A stretch of DNA of 39,008 nucleotides from Candidatus Methylomirabilis sp. (GCA_020722985.1 DYJU01000014.1:1-39008), one strand, 5' to 3'; shown: positions 25,934 through 34,685, counted from the stretch's first letter. Translations and numbers: made by a program. The notes: generated by a model not told the origin, from the letters alone.

Positions 25934-27796
25934 TTATTTTATAATTTCGTAAAAACACACATTACTTTCACAATATAATAACTTACTATAATTTTTTATA
26001 ATTTCATCTATTATATTATATACCTTTTTTGTATAACCATCTTTTTTAGCATTATTGTATTGATTACTATTTAAAAGAATATATTTTATATTATTTTTTT
26101 TCATTTCATTTATAGTTTGTTTTACTTCTTTATATGTTATGAGTCCCTGATTCACAGGGTCAGCCCATATATAATCTTTTTTAAAGTAATAACCACGAAC
26201 TTCTTTTAAAAGTGCAATTTTCCCATCATTTAATTTTTCTGAGTTTATTCTTTTTATTATCTTAAAACTATCTATATTTTTTTCTAAGTATTTCTCTCTG
26301 TTTTCAAAACCTGAAAATATTTTAATGCCATCAAAATCACTTTTATTTTTAAATGGAAAAGAATAAAGTATAAGAAAAATCAAATAAATATATACAACCA
26401 CTTTTAAAATATTATTTTTATACTCAAATAATATTTTTGCTACTATAAATGAATTTAAAATAGTAATAACAACAAAACCAGGAAATAAAAATCTTATCAT
26501 CTGAGTTGAAAAAAACCAAAATAACATAAAAACAAGAGAATAAATTAAAAGAAAAAATATTTTAAAATTCTTTTCTTTTATTATATGAAAAATTAAAAAA
26601 GGAAATAAAAAATAATAAAAAATAAAATTATTACCCAGATAACCATCCATGTTTTTGCATTTTATGAGGTTATATGGTAAAAAAAATAATTGTAGTAAAC
26701 TGTTCCCCGCACCATGAGTTTTATAATATAAATCCCTGTAATTTGCAAGTTCTTCTGACCAGTTTTTGCCCTTAAATAAACTATAAGCAAATGGCCAGAC
26801 AGGATTTCCTGTATCTACCAGACTTTTTATATACCACGGGCAAGCAATTATCACAGCAAAAATAAAAAACCAGAGCGCCTGCTTTATATATAACTTTTTA
26901 TTCTCATTATTCAACAAATAATCCGAAAAAATTATAAATAAAGGAAGAAAGCAAAGAGAAAAAAGTCCTAAAATTTTAACAGATGCTGCTCCACCTGCAC
27001 ATATTGCACCTACCATTAAAAATCTTATATCTTTATTTAAAGTCCATAAATAAACTGAAAAAAGCGAAGATAAGAAAAAATAAGAAAGTCCCACATCAAC
27101 ATAACCATTGACCGATTCTCTTTTAAATAAGGTGGTTGAAATAACAATAGCCAATGCGATTAATCCTGTATTTTTATCTGCTATGGTTTTTGAAAATTGA
27201 AAAATTGTAAGCAGTAGCATCATAGCATATAAAAAACAAATTCCCTGTGCAAGATAATCGTTCCATATACCGATTGCATATCCAAAAATAATTTCCATAT
27301 TTTGCGGCCAGTTTGAATGATACATAAATGGTATATATGTAATCTTTTCATTTTTAAGGTAAATAGCAGGTATGGCAAAATGATAAGCAAGAGAATCCCA
27401 ACCTGCAGGTGGCAAAAAAATATTAAAAATAGAATAAAATACTCTGATAACAATAAAAAATAAAATTAAATTTAAATATTTATTATTTAAATTAAAAAAT
27501 TCTTTTATAAACTCATTTAAACTTTCCATCACCAGATTTATCTTTGACAACGAAAAAATTCCCAGAACCAGTGTTATACCTAAAAAATATTCTCTGTTAT
27601 ATAAAAAATTTTTACCTAAAAACAAAAGCATAATAGAGAAAAATATAACGCCAGTCGCAAAAGAAAAGACAAGTAAAAAATTTTTTTCTCTTATCCTGAT
27701 ACCTGATAGAGCAAGAAAAAATAAACCTATAGAACAAAAAAACAAAAATAAAACAAAAACTAAAAATAAAGTTAATAAATTTTCAATTAAAATCAT
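25934..27796 (-). CDS. PMT/GT39-like polytopic membrane glycosyltransferase
   Basis: A 620-residue protein with about twelve membrane helices over residues 1-480 and a soluble C-terminal domain of about 130 residues. The segment PPAGWDSLAYHFAIPAIYL, in the first large outward loop, has the Asp and following His typical of lipid-phosphosugar-dependent GT-C enzymes (PMT/ArnT/GT83 group). Later NGYVDVGLSYFFLSSL and ACPWYIKSLVDTGNPVWP also occur in this group. Such enzymes move a sugar from a polyprenyl phosphate to proteins or lipids outside the cytoplasm. It overlaps the apt stop by one base. Acceptor and sugar are unknown; the Thr-rich surface proteins in the window are possible targets, which is speculation. 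Confidence 0.78.
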   Translation of the reverse strand: MILIENLLTLFLVFVLFLFFCSIGLFFLALSGIRIREKNFLLVFSFATGVIFFSIMLLFLGKNFLYNREYFLGITLVLGIFSLSKINLVMESLNEFIKEFFNLNNKYLNLILFFIVIRVFYSIFNIFLPPAGWDSLAYHFAIPAIYLKNEKITYIPFMYHSNWPQNMEIIFGYAIGIWNDYLAQGICFLYAMMLLLTIFQFSKTIADKNTGLIALAIVISTTLFKRESVNGYVDVGLSYFFLSSLFSVYLWTLNKDIRFLMVGAICAGGAASVKILGLFSLCFLPLFIIFSDYLLNNENKKLYIKQALWFFIFAVIIACPWYIKSLVDTGNPVWPFAYSLFKGKNWSEELANYRDLYYKTHGAGNSLLQLFFLPYNLIKCKNMDGYLGNNFIFYYFLFPFLIFHIIKEKNFKIFFLLIYSLVFMLFWFFSTQMIRFLFPGFVVITILNSFIVAKILFEYKNNILKVVVYIYLIFLILYSFPFKNKSDFDGIKIFSGFENREKYLEKNIDSFKIIKRINSEKLNDGKIALLKEVRGYYFKKDYIWADPVNQGLITYKEVKQTINEMKKNNIKYILLNSNQYNNAKKDGYTKKVYNIIDEIIKNYSKLLYCESNVCFYEIIK

Positions 27797-28314
27797 TAAT
27801 AATGAACTATGGAAAATATTTCATACTTACCTAATTTTTCTCTGCCTTTTAAAAAATCAAGTTCAACAATAAATGCAATTTGCGATACAATACCGCCTGC
27901 TTTTTCAACAATCTGAGCAACAGCACCAACAGTTCCTCCTGTTGCCAGCAGATCGTCAATTATCAATATTTTTTCACCTTTATTTATGGCATCTTTATGC
28001 ATCTCTAAAGAATCAGTTCCATATTCTAAAGAATATTCGACTTTATAGGTTTCGCGTGGTAATTTTCCTGGTTTTCTAACTGGTATAAGTCCCACACCAA
28101 GTTTATATGCCAGTGGGGCGCCAATTAAAAAGCCCCTCGCCTCAACGCAGACAATTTTATCAATTTTTTTATTTCTAAATTTGTTATATAAAAAATCTAT
28201 CAACTTTTTAAATACTTTTTTATCTTTGAAAATTGGGGTTAAATCTTTAAAAATAATTCCCTTCTTTGGAAAATCCGGAACATCTTTAATAACGTTTTTT
28301 AAAATCTTTTCCAT
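27796..28314 (-). CDS. apt: Adenine phosphoribosyltransferase
   Basis: A 172-residue type I phosphoribosyltransferase that converts adenine and PRPP into AMP. The start follows the family pattern (VPDFPKKGIIFKDLTPIF). The PRPP-binding loop is ILIIDDLLATGGT, with both acidic residues. VEARGFLIGAPLAYKLG and VPVRKPGKLP-like residues (VRKPGKLPRETYKVEY) are also in place. ATG 28314 has AAGGAGG at good spacing. The length is normal. It is the first gene of its unit, and the membrane glycosyltransferase gene overlaps its stop codon by one base. Confidence 0.96.
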   Translation of the reverse strand: MEKILKNVIKDVPDFPKKGIIFKDLTPIFKDKKVFKKLIDFLYNKFRNKKIDKIVCVEARGFLIGAPLAYKLGVGLIPVRKPGKLPRETYKVEYSLEYGTDSLEMHKDAINKGEKILIIDDLLATGGTVGAVAQIVEKAGGIVSQIAFIVELDFLKGREKLGKYEIFSIVHY

Positions 28315-28334
28315 TTTTGCCTCCTTGTATTTGT

Positions 28335-28363
28335 ATAATAATATTAAAAATTTTTATTTTAAA
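28335..28363 (-). promoter_or_regulatory. Possible promoter of apt
   Basis: On the minus strand TTTAAA (28363-28358), 17 bases, then TATTAT (28340-28335). Matches to consensus are four of six and five of six. The predicted start would be about 14 bases before the ATG, just enough for the ribosome site. It lies eight bases outside repeat copy 2. Confidence 0.3.
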
Positions 28364-28371
28364 CACTTTTT

Positions 28372-28680
28372 AATAGTTTCGCCACTGGTAAAACAAATTA
28401 ATCATTGAATTTTTTATTTTGTCATTTTAAAGTCAGGCGAATGATAACCTCTATTTTTTATACTATATTAACTTTCGCCTGACAAAGCAATCTTGCTTTT
28501 ATTACGATTGCATTCTCTACTTGTTTTCTTACGTTTTCAACTGCGAGATTGCTTCGTTCGGCTTATACGCCCTTTATTTTTCTCTCTTCACTTCTGCTTA
28601 GGTTTCCTAAGAATGACACCTTCAAGAGTTTTCTATCAATATCTGAATTTTACAAGTGAACTCCTGGTGACTGAACTATT
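28372..28680 (+). repeat. Dispersed MITE-like intergenic repeat, copy 2
   Basis: About 309 bases. The left end AATAGTTTCGCCACTGG is an imperfect inverted copy of the right end CCTGGTGACTGAACTATT. Inside, GTCAGGCGAA (28432-28441) pairs perfectly with TTCGCCTGAC (28474-28483). The second arm's continuation (to 28495) also pairs with 28543-28562 (GCGAGATTGCTTCGTTCGGC). GTCATT near 28431 and AATGACA near 28612 form an outer pair. There is no coding potential. The remaining gap to the sigma factor stop (28681-28972) shows no feature that I can support. Confidence 0.75.
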
Positions 28681-28972
28681 TACAGGCAAATAATTATACT
28701 GCAACCACCTTTGCCAACTAACCTGCGTTTGACCTAGGCGACGTTTACCCAGTTTTATTTTTTTGCCATCTATATCGCTAAAAGTCCGAATTATCATATA
28801 CAATCAAAAGCATACAAAACTTGCCTTATGTGGTTATTATTTAGTAAAAAATATTTACTTTTCATAAACACTTACACATCTGACCCATAAGCAATTATTT
28901 TCTTACCGGCAAATAACTTAAAATTGCATTAAAATTTTTCAATTTTTATTTCTTAGAACTTTTAATATTATT

Positions 28973-29953
28973 TTATATACTTTCTCTATTTTTTAAATAT
29001 ACTTTTAATTTTCTCAGTGCAACTTCTTCTATCTGTCTTATCCTTTCTCTTGTAAGTTTTAATTTTTTCCCAACTTCTTCTAAGGTAAGTGGTCTTTTGT
29101 TATCAAGACCATATCTTAAAATTATAACCCGCTGTTCCTTTGGCTTTAATTTATCTAAAATTTTAATTATTTTTTCTTTTTTATCTTTTTCTATAAAATC
29201 ATCATCAGGTTTGCTAAAACTTTTATCTTCTATTGTATCCTTTAATGTTTTTTCGCTTTCGTCACCTTCATATTCTAAATCAAGAGATTTAGGAGATTTT
29301 ATAATGTTTAAAATTTCATTTAATTTCTGTTCATCTATTTTAAGTTTATTTAATATTTTTCCCCTGCTCGGATAATTACCGGTTATCTTTAATTCCCTCT
29401 CAATAAATTTTAAATATTTATGGTAAATATCTAAAATATGTATGGGAATTCTTATGATATTCTTTTGATTAGCAATAGCCCTGTAAATTGATTGTCTTAT
29501 CCACCATGTAGCATATGTGCTGAATCTAAAACCTTTTTTTAAAGAAAATTTATCAATTGCTCTCATCAAACCGATGTTACCTTCTTCTATCAGGTCAACA
29601 AGTGGTATTCCAAAATTTTCATAATTTTTAGCAATTTTAACTACGAGTTTTAAATTTGCTTTTATTAATTTCGCCCTTGAATTTTCATCTCCCCTTTTTG
29701 CCTCATAAATTAATTTTTTTTCTTCCTGTTCTGTTAAAACTCTTTCCTTTCGTATTTCATCAAAATACATATACAACGATTCTTTTAAAGAACCGCTATT
29801 TCCTCTTTCTTCAATATCCTCTTCTTTAATATCTAAAATTTTAGGTTCTATTTCAATTTTTTCATCATTAATTTCTGTATTATCAATATCCTGAATTTTT
29901 TTAAGATTCTGTTTTTTAGTTATAATATTTTTCTTTTTTAATTTTTTTCTCAT
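28973..29953 (-). CDS. SigA/RpoD-like RNA polymerase sigma factor
   Basis: A 326-residue sigma-70 family protein. Residues 1-54 are a charged, poorly structured tail rather than a true region 1.1. Region 1.2 is LKESLYMYFDEIRKERVLT (56-74). Region 2 contains LVDLIEEGNIGLMRAIDKF and GFRFSTYATWWIRQSIYRAI (141-160), which recognises and melts the -10 element. Regions 3 and 4 follow, with LTLEEVGKKLKLTRERIRQIE forming the -35-binding helix-turn-helix. It could be the principal sigma factor or a group 2 relative. The intact -10 and -35 recognition helices fit the consensus promoters seen in this window. It is the last gene of a unit that includes acylphosphatase. Confidence 0.92.
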   Translation of the reverse strand: MRKKLKKKNIITKKQNLKKIQDIDNTEINDEKIEIEPKILDIKEEDIEERGNSGSLKESLYMYFDEIRKERVLTEQEEKKLIYEAKRGDENSRAKLIKANLKLVVKIAKNYENFGIPLVDLIEEGNIGLMRAIDKFSLKKGFRFSTYATWWIRQSIYRAIANQKNIIRIPIHILDIYHKYLKFIERELKITGNYPSRGKILNKLKIDEQKLNEILNIIKSPKSLDLEYEGDESEKTLKDTIEDKSFSKPDDDFIEKDKKEKIIKILDKLKPKEQRVIILRYGLDNKRPLTLEEVGKKLKLTRERIRQIEEVALRKLKVYLKNRESI

Positions 29954-29962
29954 ACCTGACCT

Positions 29963-30250
29963 TTAATAAAATTTTATATTGAAATCTGACGGTTTATATT
30001 TTATATCTATTTTTTCTTTTTTTATATCTTCCACTATAAAGGATCTATCACTTCTTGTTATTTCTGAAATAAATTCTTTTATCTTATCTTCTTCTCCAAA
30101 TACTTCTATCTCAACTGTCCTATCAGGCAAATTCATCACATATCCTTTTAAATTAAGTTGTTTAGCAATATCTCTACAGTAAAATCTATATCCAACACCC
30201 TGAACATGTCCTGATACAATTAAATGATATCCTTTCTCTCCCAACTTCAT
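29963..30250 (-). CDS. acyP: Acylphosphatase
   Basis: A small cytosolic enzyme that hydrolyses acyl phosphates such as acetyl phosphate. The core motif HLIVSGHVQGVGYRFY includes the catalytic Arg, and LKGYVMNLPDRTVEIEVFGE holds the catalytic Asn (GYVMN). I start it at ATG 30250 (MKLGEKGYHL), giving 95 residues, the usual family size. The frame extends ten codons upstream to a TTG, which would overlap the preceding gene. AAAAAGG lies very close to the chosen ATG. The gap to the upstream stop is 7 bases and to the sigma factor start 9 bases, so all three are cotranscribed. Confidence 0.93.
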   Translation of the reverse strand: MKLGEKGYHLIVSGHVQGVGYRFYCRDIAKQLNLKGYVMNLPDRTVEIEVFGEEDKIKEFISEITRSDRSFIVEDIKKEKIDIKYKPSDFNIKFY

Positions 30251-30257
30251 CACCTTT

Positions 30258-30968
30258 TTATTGAATATAGGTAATACCAAAAATAAAATATTCTCTTAAA
30301 AATGCCCCGATTTCATTTAACTTGTTTAATTTATCAATCTTTTTTACAAACAATTCAACATTTATATTATAATTCAAACTTATTTTAAAACCCAAATTAT
30401 AATTTTGTCCATCATATTCTATAATAGTTAAAACAGTTTCATTTAAAATTTTTGAAATATCAAATATAAATTCTGTTTTCGAAAATTCTGGAATTTCACT
30501 TAACAAATTTTTTTTAATACCCAGAGTAAAATTCATATCTCCTAATTTTTTTGAAATTACTGCATAACTTCTGAATGTTTCATTTTTTTTCAAATCTTCT
30601 AAAAGATTAATAGGAAATCTTTCTATACCAGCAGCAAAAGATATAAGATGGTCATCTTCTTTTAAAATTCCAATTTTTACATTAAAACTACTCTGCTTTA
30701 AAATTCCAAAAAAATCTGAAGACTTACCAAAATCAAGGTTGATACCGAGTTCAATTAAATTAATAACACCAATATTAGCAGCCAAAATAAAAGGATGAAG
30801 TCCTAAACTTATCATCCCTTCATTTAAATAGTATGCCGATGGGTTATAAATAAAACCGCTCTCCCCATTTACAGAAGGAAATAATAAAATATGATTCGGA
30901 TCAACATTAAAAGAAAAAACATTTATATTTATAATTAATAAAATAAATATAAAAAAAATTTTTTTCAA
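30258..30968 (-). CDS. Exported protein, probable small outer-membrane beta-barrel
   Basis: A 236-residue protein beginning with a signal peptide (KKIFFIFILLIININVFSF, cleavage near residue 20). The rest alternates hydrophobic and polar residues in strands of 8-10, for example NLIELGINLDFG, FNVKIGILKE and MNFTLGIKKNL, ending in EYFIFGITYIQ. This is the pattern of an outer-membrane barrel of perhaps eight to ten strands. The start codon is TTG at 30968, with AAAGGAGG about ten bases upstream; no ATG offers a signal peptide. It begins only 27 bases after the end of tRNA-Pro(GGG), so it may share that transcript. I do not recognise a named family. Confidence 0.65.
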   Translation of the reverse strand: MKKIFFIFILLIININVFSFNVDPNHILLFPSVNGESGFIYNPSAYYLNEGMISLGLHPFILAANIGVINLIELGINLDFGKSSDFFGILKQSSFNVKIGILKEDDHLISFAAGIERFPINLLEDLKKNETFRSYAVISKKLGDMNFTLGIKKNLLSEIPEFSKTEFIFDISKILNETVLTIIEYDGQNYNLGFKISLNYNINVELFVKKIDKLNKLNEIGAFLREYFIFGITYIQ

Positions 30969-30995
30969 AACTAATTCTCCTCCTTTAAATCAAAA

Positions 30996-31072
30996 TGGTC
31001 GGGGCGACCCGATTTGAACGGGCGACCTCTTGCACCCCAAGCAAGTGCGCTAGCCACCTACGCCACGCCCCG
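30996..31072 (-). tRNA. tRNA-Pro (anticodon GGG)
   Basis: A 77-base cloverleaf including an encoded CCA end. The acceptor stem CGGGGCG pairs with CGCCCCG, the discriminator is A, and CCA is at 30998-30996. The anticodon stem CTTGC/GCAAG encloses loop TTGGGGT with anticodon GGG. The T arm is GCCCG-TTCAAAT-CGGGT. C1-G72 and A73 are proline identity features in bacteria. It lies four bases after the pcm stop. Confidence 0.95.
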
Positions 31073-31076
31073 ACTT

Positions 31077-31721
31077 TTATTCTTTAAAACCATATTTTCC
31101 TATTATCGGCACAAACACACAACCAATTCCTTCTTCTACCATTTCTTTGTTATCCTTATATATTATTCTTTGCATTTTCTGAATTAATCTGCCACCAACA
31201 GGAGCAACAATTACCCCACTTTCTTTATTAATCTGTTCTTTTAATATCTCTGGAATCTCCTGAAGAGCGCCAGTAATTATTATCCTGTCAAATGGTGCTT
31301 TTTCCTGCCAGCCTGATGTTCCATCTCCTGTTCTAAAATAAATATTATCCAAGTTAAAATTTTTAAGAACTTTTTTAGCTCTATCCTGTAAAATTTCTAT
31401 TCTTTCAATTGTATATACTTCTTTAAATAGCAATGCTAAAATTGCTGTTTGATATCCAGAACCTGTTCCAATTTCTAAAACTTTTAAATCATTATCCGGC
31501 ATTAAAAATTCAGACATATAAGCAACAATATACGGCTGTGAAATTGTCTGTCCTTCTCCTATTGGCATGGCACAATCATCATAAGCATATTCTTTGTCTT
31601 TTTCTCTTACAAATTCATGGCGTGGTATATTTCTCATTGCATCAAGAACTTTTTTATTATTTACTCCCCTTGCCAGAATTTGCTGTTTAATCATTTTTTC
31701 TTTTAACATTTCATAATCCAT
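31077..31721 (-). CDS. pcm: Protein-L-isoaspartate O-methyltransferase
   Basis: A 214-residue SAM-dependent enzyme that methylates isoaspartyl residues in aged proteins so that they can revert. Family motifs are the start KEKMIKQQILARGV, IPRHEFV near residue 32, and AYDDCAMPIGEGQTISQPYI, which binds the substrate. The SAM-binding sequence is VLEIGTGSGYQTAILALL, followed by VAPVGGRLIQKMQRI. The length is normal. ATG 31721 has an AAAGG site six bases upstream. It is flanked closely by two tRNA-Pro genes, an odd arrangement that suggests one mixed transcript processed by RNase P and RNase Z-type enzymes. Confidence 0.95.
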   Translation of the reverse strand: MDYEMLKEKMIKQQILARGVNNKKVLDAMRNIPRHEFVREKDKEYAYDDCAMPIGEGQTISQPYIVAYMSEFLMPDNDLKVLEIGTGSGYQTAILALLFKEVYTIERIEILQDRAKKVLKNFNLDNIYFRTGDGTSGWQEKAPFDRIIITGALQEIPEILKEQINKESGVIVAPVGGRLIQKMQRIIYKDNKEMVEEGIGCVFVPIIGKYGFKE

Positions 31722-31852
31722 ATAAAACCTTTTTTTAGAACAAACTTCTTATTTATATCGCTTATTTAAAATTCACTTTAAGCATAGCGTTCGCTTCGCC
31801 CTATTTTAGCAGCCGTTCCTTTTCTCTTCTTGATTTCAAATACCTTATTTTC

Positions 31853-31928
31853 TGGTCGGGGCGACAGGGGTTGAACCTGCGACCTCTTGGTCCCGAACCA
31901 AGCGCGCTAGCCACTGCGCTACGCCCCG
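31853..31928 (-). tRNA. tRNA-Pro (anticodon CGG)
   Basis: A 76-base cloverleaf with encoded CCA at 31855-31853. The acceptor CGGGGCG pairs with CGCCCCG and the discriminator is A. The anticodon stem CTTGG/CCAAG holds loop TTCGGGA, anticodon CGG. The T arm is GCAGG-TTCAACC-CCTGT. The acceptor stem is identical to that of tRNA-Pro(GGG) and the D arm is nearly so, so the two are duplicates that diverged mostly in the anticodon and T arms. Confidence 0.95.
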
Positions 31929-31940
31929 ATTTTTATAATC

Positions 31941-31969
31941 ATTTTAACATTATTTATTTTTAACTGCAA
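31941..31969 (-). promoter_or_regulatory. Probable promoter of tRNA-Pro(CGG), extended -10
   Basis: On the minus strand TTGCAG (31969-31964), 17 bases, then TAAAAT (31946-31941) preceded by TG one base away, an extended -10. The predicted start is near 31934, six bases before the mature tRNA end at 31928, the short leader expected for a tRNA. The -35 is weak (three of six). Confidence 0.45.
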
Positions 31970-32001
31970 TATTTTTTAATTTGTAAAATTTCCCGGATTT
32001 T

Positions 32002-32298
32002 AATGGTTTAGCCACTGGCAGAATAAAATTTATTTTTCATTTTAAAGTCAGGCGAACGATAACCTCTGCATTTTATTCCACAGTTAATTTCAGCCTGACA
32101 AAGCAATCTTGCTTTTATTACAGAGTGACTTTTCTCTTTGTTTTTTTCTGTTTTCAACTGCAAGATTGCTTCGTCTGGCTCATACACCCTTTATTTTTCC
32201 TTCTACGCTTCTATTTTGCTTCCTGATAATGACAACTTCAAGAGTTATTATCAATTGCTAAACTTTTGCAAGTTTCCTTGCAATGGCTGAACAATTAC
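32002..32298 (+). repeat. Dispersed MITE-like intergenic repeat, copy 3
   Basis: About 297 bases. The left end AATGGTTTAGCCACTGGCAG faces the right end TTGCAATGGCTGAACAATTA, an imperfect inverted copy. The central hairpin pairs 32092-32112 with 32160-32180 at 19 of 21 positions around a 47-base loop; the arm cores are AAGCAATCTTGC and GCAAGATTGCTT. The first arm GTCAGGCGAACG (near 32047) is also present. It fills the space between the tRNA-Pro(CGG) promoter and the priA stop and has no coding content. Confidence 0.78.
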
Positions 32299-32359
32299 AA
32301 TTATATTTAATATTATTATAAATAATCATAGATTTTTAATTTAAAATCGAAAATACAAA

Positions 32360-34552
32360 TTATAAAATATTCATCGGATCAATGATAATTGATAAATCAT
32401 ATTTTTTAAATGATTTTATCTTTTTCCCTAATTTATTTAAATCCTTTCTACTTTTGCTTTTTAAAATTATGCTATACCTGTATTTATTTCTTATTTTTGA
32501 AAGTGGTGCTTCGGCAGGACCTAATATTTCTATTGTGGTAATATTATTTTCTTTTAAGAATTTATCAATTTCATTTCTTATTACATTTGCAATTTCCTCG
32601 CACTTTTCTTTTTTTTCATCCTGCAAAATTATCTGCGTTAAAAAAGAATAAGGCGGGTAATTCATTGCTTTTCTCAATTCTAATTGTTTTTCATAAAACC
32701 TTTCTATTTCATAATTTTTTATGTATTTCAAGCCCAGACTTTCAGGCGAAAATGTTTGAATAACAACTTTACCTTCTTTTTCTCCCCTGCCGCATCTTCC
32801 AGCAACCTGTATTAAAAGTTGAAAAACTCTTTCTTCAGATTTAAAATCCGGCAGGTTCAGAACATTATCAATATTAACAACACCAACAAATGTAACCTCG
32901 GGCAGATCAAAACCTTTTGCAATCATTTGGGTCCCTATCATAATGTCTATCTCTTTTTCCTTTATTTTTTTATACATTTCAAAATATTGTTTTTTCCCCT
33001 TCATCGTATCAATATCTATCCGTGCGATTTTTTTATCAGGAAACATTTTAATAATAATATCTTCTATTTTCTGAGTTCCCAATCCTTTATAGGATAAAAC
33101 ATTCTTACAGGAGGGGCATATATTTATTGGCTCTTCTTTACTATCGCAATAATGACATTTTAAAATATTATCCTGTTTATGATATGTAAGCGGTATATCG
33201 CAATTTTTACATTTTAAAACAAACCCGCATTTATAACACATGATATAATTTGAAAAACCGCGTCTGTTTAAAAATAAAATAACCTGTTCTCCATTTTCCA
33301 GGGCATTTCCCATTTCTTTTAAAAATGTATTGGATAAAAATTTTCTTTGCCAGTCTTTTTCCAATTTAAGGTCTATTATTTTTATCTCTGGCATTTTTCT
33401 ACCTTTAACTCTTTCTGTTAATTTTAAAATTTCGTATTTACCTATCTTTGCATTATAATAGGATTTTAAAGATGGGGTTGCGCTACCAAGTATCACAGTT
33501 GCATTGTTTATAAATCCACGATATATAGCAACATCTCGCGCATTATATCTTGGTTCATTTTCCTGTTTATACGAAGTATCAAATTCTTCATCAACCACCA
33601 AAAGTCCAATTTTTTCAAAAGGAGCAAAAACAGCAGAACGTGTTCCTATAACCACATCCACTTTTCCCTGTCTTATTTTTTTCCACTCTGCCAGTCTTTC
33701 AGAACTTTTTAAAGAACTATGATAAATAGCTATTTTTTCTCCAAATACTCTTTTAAATCTTTCTAAAATCTGTGGAGTTAAAAATATTTCAGGAACCAGT
33801 ATTATTGCCTTTTTCCCATTTTTAATTACCTCTTCGGCTGCTTTAATATAAATTTCTGTTTTGCCTGAACCTGTTATGCCAAAAAGCAAAAAGGTTTTAT
33901 ATTTACCATTTTCAATATTTGCTTTAATTTTTAAAAATGCTATTTTTTGTTCATCGTTTAACTCAAAAATACTATCATCCATATAAAAATTTTTTTCAAA
34001 TTCACTTACCTTTTTCTTAATTCCATAAATTTTTTCTTCTTCTTTTATTTCTATCAACCCTTTTTCTTCTAAACTATTAAGGACAGAATATATATTATTT
34101 ACTTTTAAATTCCTTATTATTGTTTTTATTGTGACTTCTTCCCTACCTTTTAAAAAATCAATTATCTGCCTTGATAAGCCACTTACTTTTTCATCGTCTT
34201 TTATAAATTTTATTATTTTATTGCTTTTTATTTTATGAAGGGCAGAAAGCATTGCAAAAAATACAATTCCTGGAGCAGTTAAATAATAATCCGAAATCCA
34301 TTTCCCGAGTTTTATTAATTCATCGGTCAATACGGGCTCTTCATCTATTATTTCTTTTATAAATTTTATATTTTTTTTATCTATTTTAATATCTTTTTCA
34401 TTTAAAATATTTAAAATAATGCCTGTTGTAACTTTATTTCCGAGCGGCACCACAACCCTTATTCCCTTTTTTGGCTCATAATCAGATTCTAATTTATATG
34501 TTAAAGTATTATCTATATTTGAATATACTGAAACATCTAAATAATAAATCAT
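32360..34552 (-). CDS. priA: Primosomal protein N' (PriA helicase)
   Basis: A 730-residue replication-restart helicase that reloads the replisome at stalled forks. After the N-terminal DNA-binding domain (1 to about 190) comes Walker A GITGSGKT (225-232), then the Walker B position, which reads DEEF (321-324) where PriA normally has DEEH. The zinc-binding insert has eight cysteines: CYKCGF, CKNC, CHYC and CPSC. Helicase motifs VVIGTRSAVFAPF, RYNARDVAIYRG, MIGTQMIAKGFDLPEVTFVG and QVAGRCGRGEKEG are intact. The length is normal. The DEEF change is in the nucleotide itself (codon TTT) and is unusual, although the rest looks functional. It is apparently transcribed alone. Confidence 0.94.
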   Translation of the reverse strand: MIYYLDVSVYSNIDNTLTYKLESDYEPKKGIRVVVPLGNKVTTGIILNILNEKDIKIDKKNIKFIKEIIDEEPVLTDELIKLGKWISDYYLTAPGIVFFAMLSALHKIKSNKIIKFIKDDEKVSGLSRQIIDFLKGREEVTIKTIIRNLKVNNIYSVLNSLEEKGLIEIKEEEKIYGIKKKVSEFEKNFYMDDSIFELNDEQKIAFLKIKANIENGKYKTFLLFGITGSGKTEIYIKAAEEVIKNGKKAIILVPEIFLTPQILERFKRVFGEKIAIYHSSLKSSERLAEWKKIRQGKVDVVIGTRSAVFAPFEKIGLLVVDEEFDTSYKQENEPRYNARDVAIYRGFINNATVILGSATPSLKSYYNAKIGKYEILKLTERVKGRKMPEIKIIDLKLEKDWQRKFLSNTFLKEMGNALENGEQVILFLNRRGFSNYIMCYKCGFVLKCKNCDIPLTYHKQDNILKCHYCDSKEEPINICPSCKNVLSYKGLGTQKIEDIIIKMFPDKKIARIDIDTMKGKKQYFEMYKKIKEKEIDIMIGTQMIAKGFDLPEVTFVGVVNIDNVLNLPDFKSEERVFQLLIQVAGRCGRGEKEGKVVIQTFSPESLGLKYIKNYEIERFYEKQLELRKAMNYPPYSFLTQIILQDEKKEKCEEIANVIRNEIDKFLKENNITTIEILGPAEAPLSKIRNKYRYSIILKSKSRKDLNKLGKKIKSFKKYDLSIIIDPMNIL

Positions 34553-34583
34553 TTTATAAATTTCCTTTTATTTATTTTTTATT

Positions 34584-34611
34584 ATTATATCTAATTATAG
34601 AAAAAGAGCAA
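34584..34611 (-). promoter_or_regulatory. Possible promoter of priA
   Basis: TATAAT (34589-34584, minus strand) lies 16 bases downstream of TTGCTC (34611-34606). The -10 is perfect and the -35 matches at three of six positions. The leader would be about 25 bases. Confidence 0.35.
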
Positions 34612-34685
34612 ATAATATAATTTACTGAATAATAAATCCTATCGTATGTTGTATGGCGATTGCTGATTGACGATAAAAAATGTGT

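Noticed and set aside
27220-27453. A 77-codon minus-strand frame within the PMT/GT39-like gene
   Set aside because: It is an alternative frame of a well-supported 620-residue membrane protein, without its own start signals.
28493-28693. A 66-codon plus-strand frame inside repeat copy 2
   Set aside because: The other repeat copies do not keep this frame open in the same way, so it is chance coding within a non-coding element.
31781-31805. AGCATAGCGTTCGCTTCGCC fragment between pcm and tRNA-Pro(CGG)
   Set aside because: It resembles part of common intergenic palindromes but is isolated, lacks a paired arm, and does not match the repeat family of this window.
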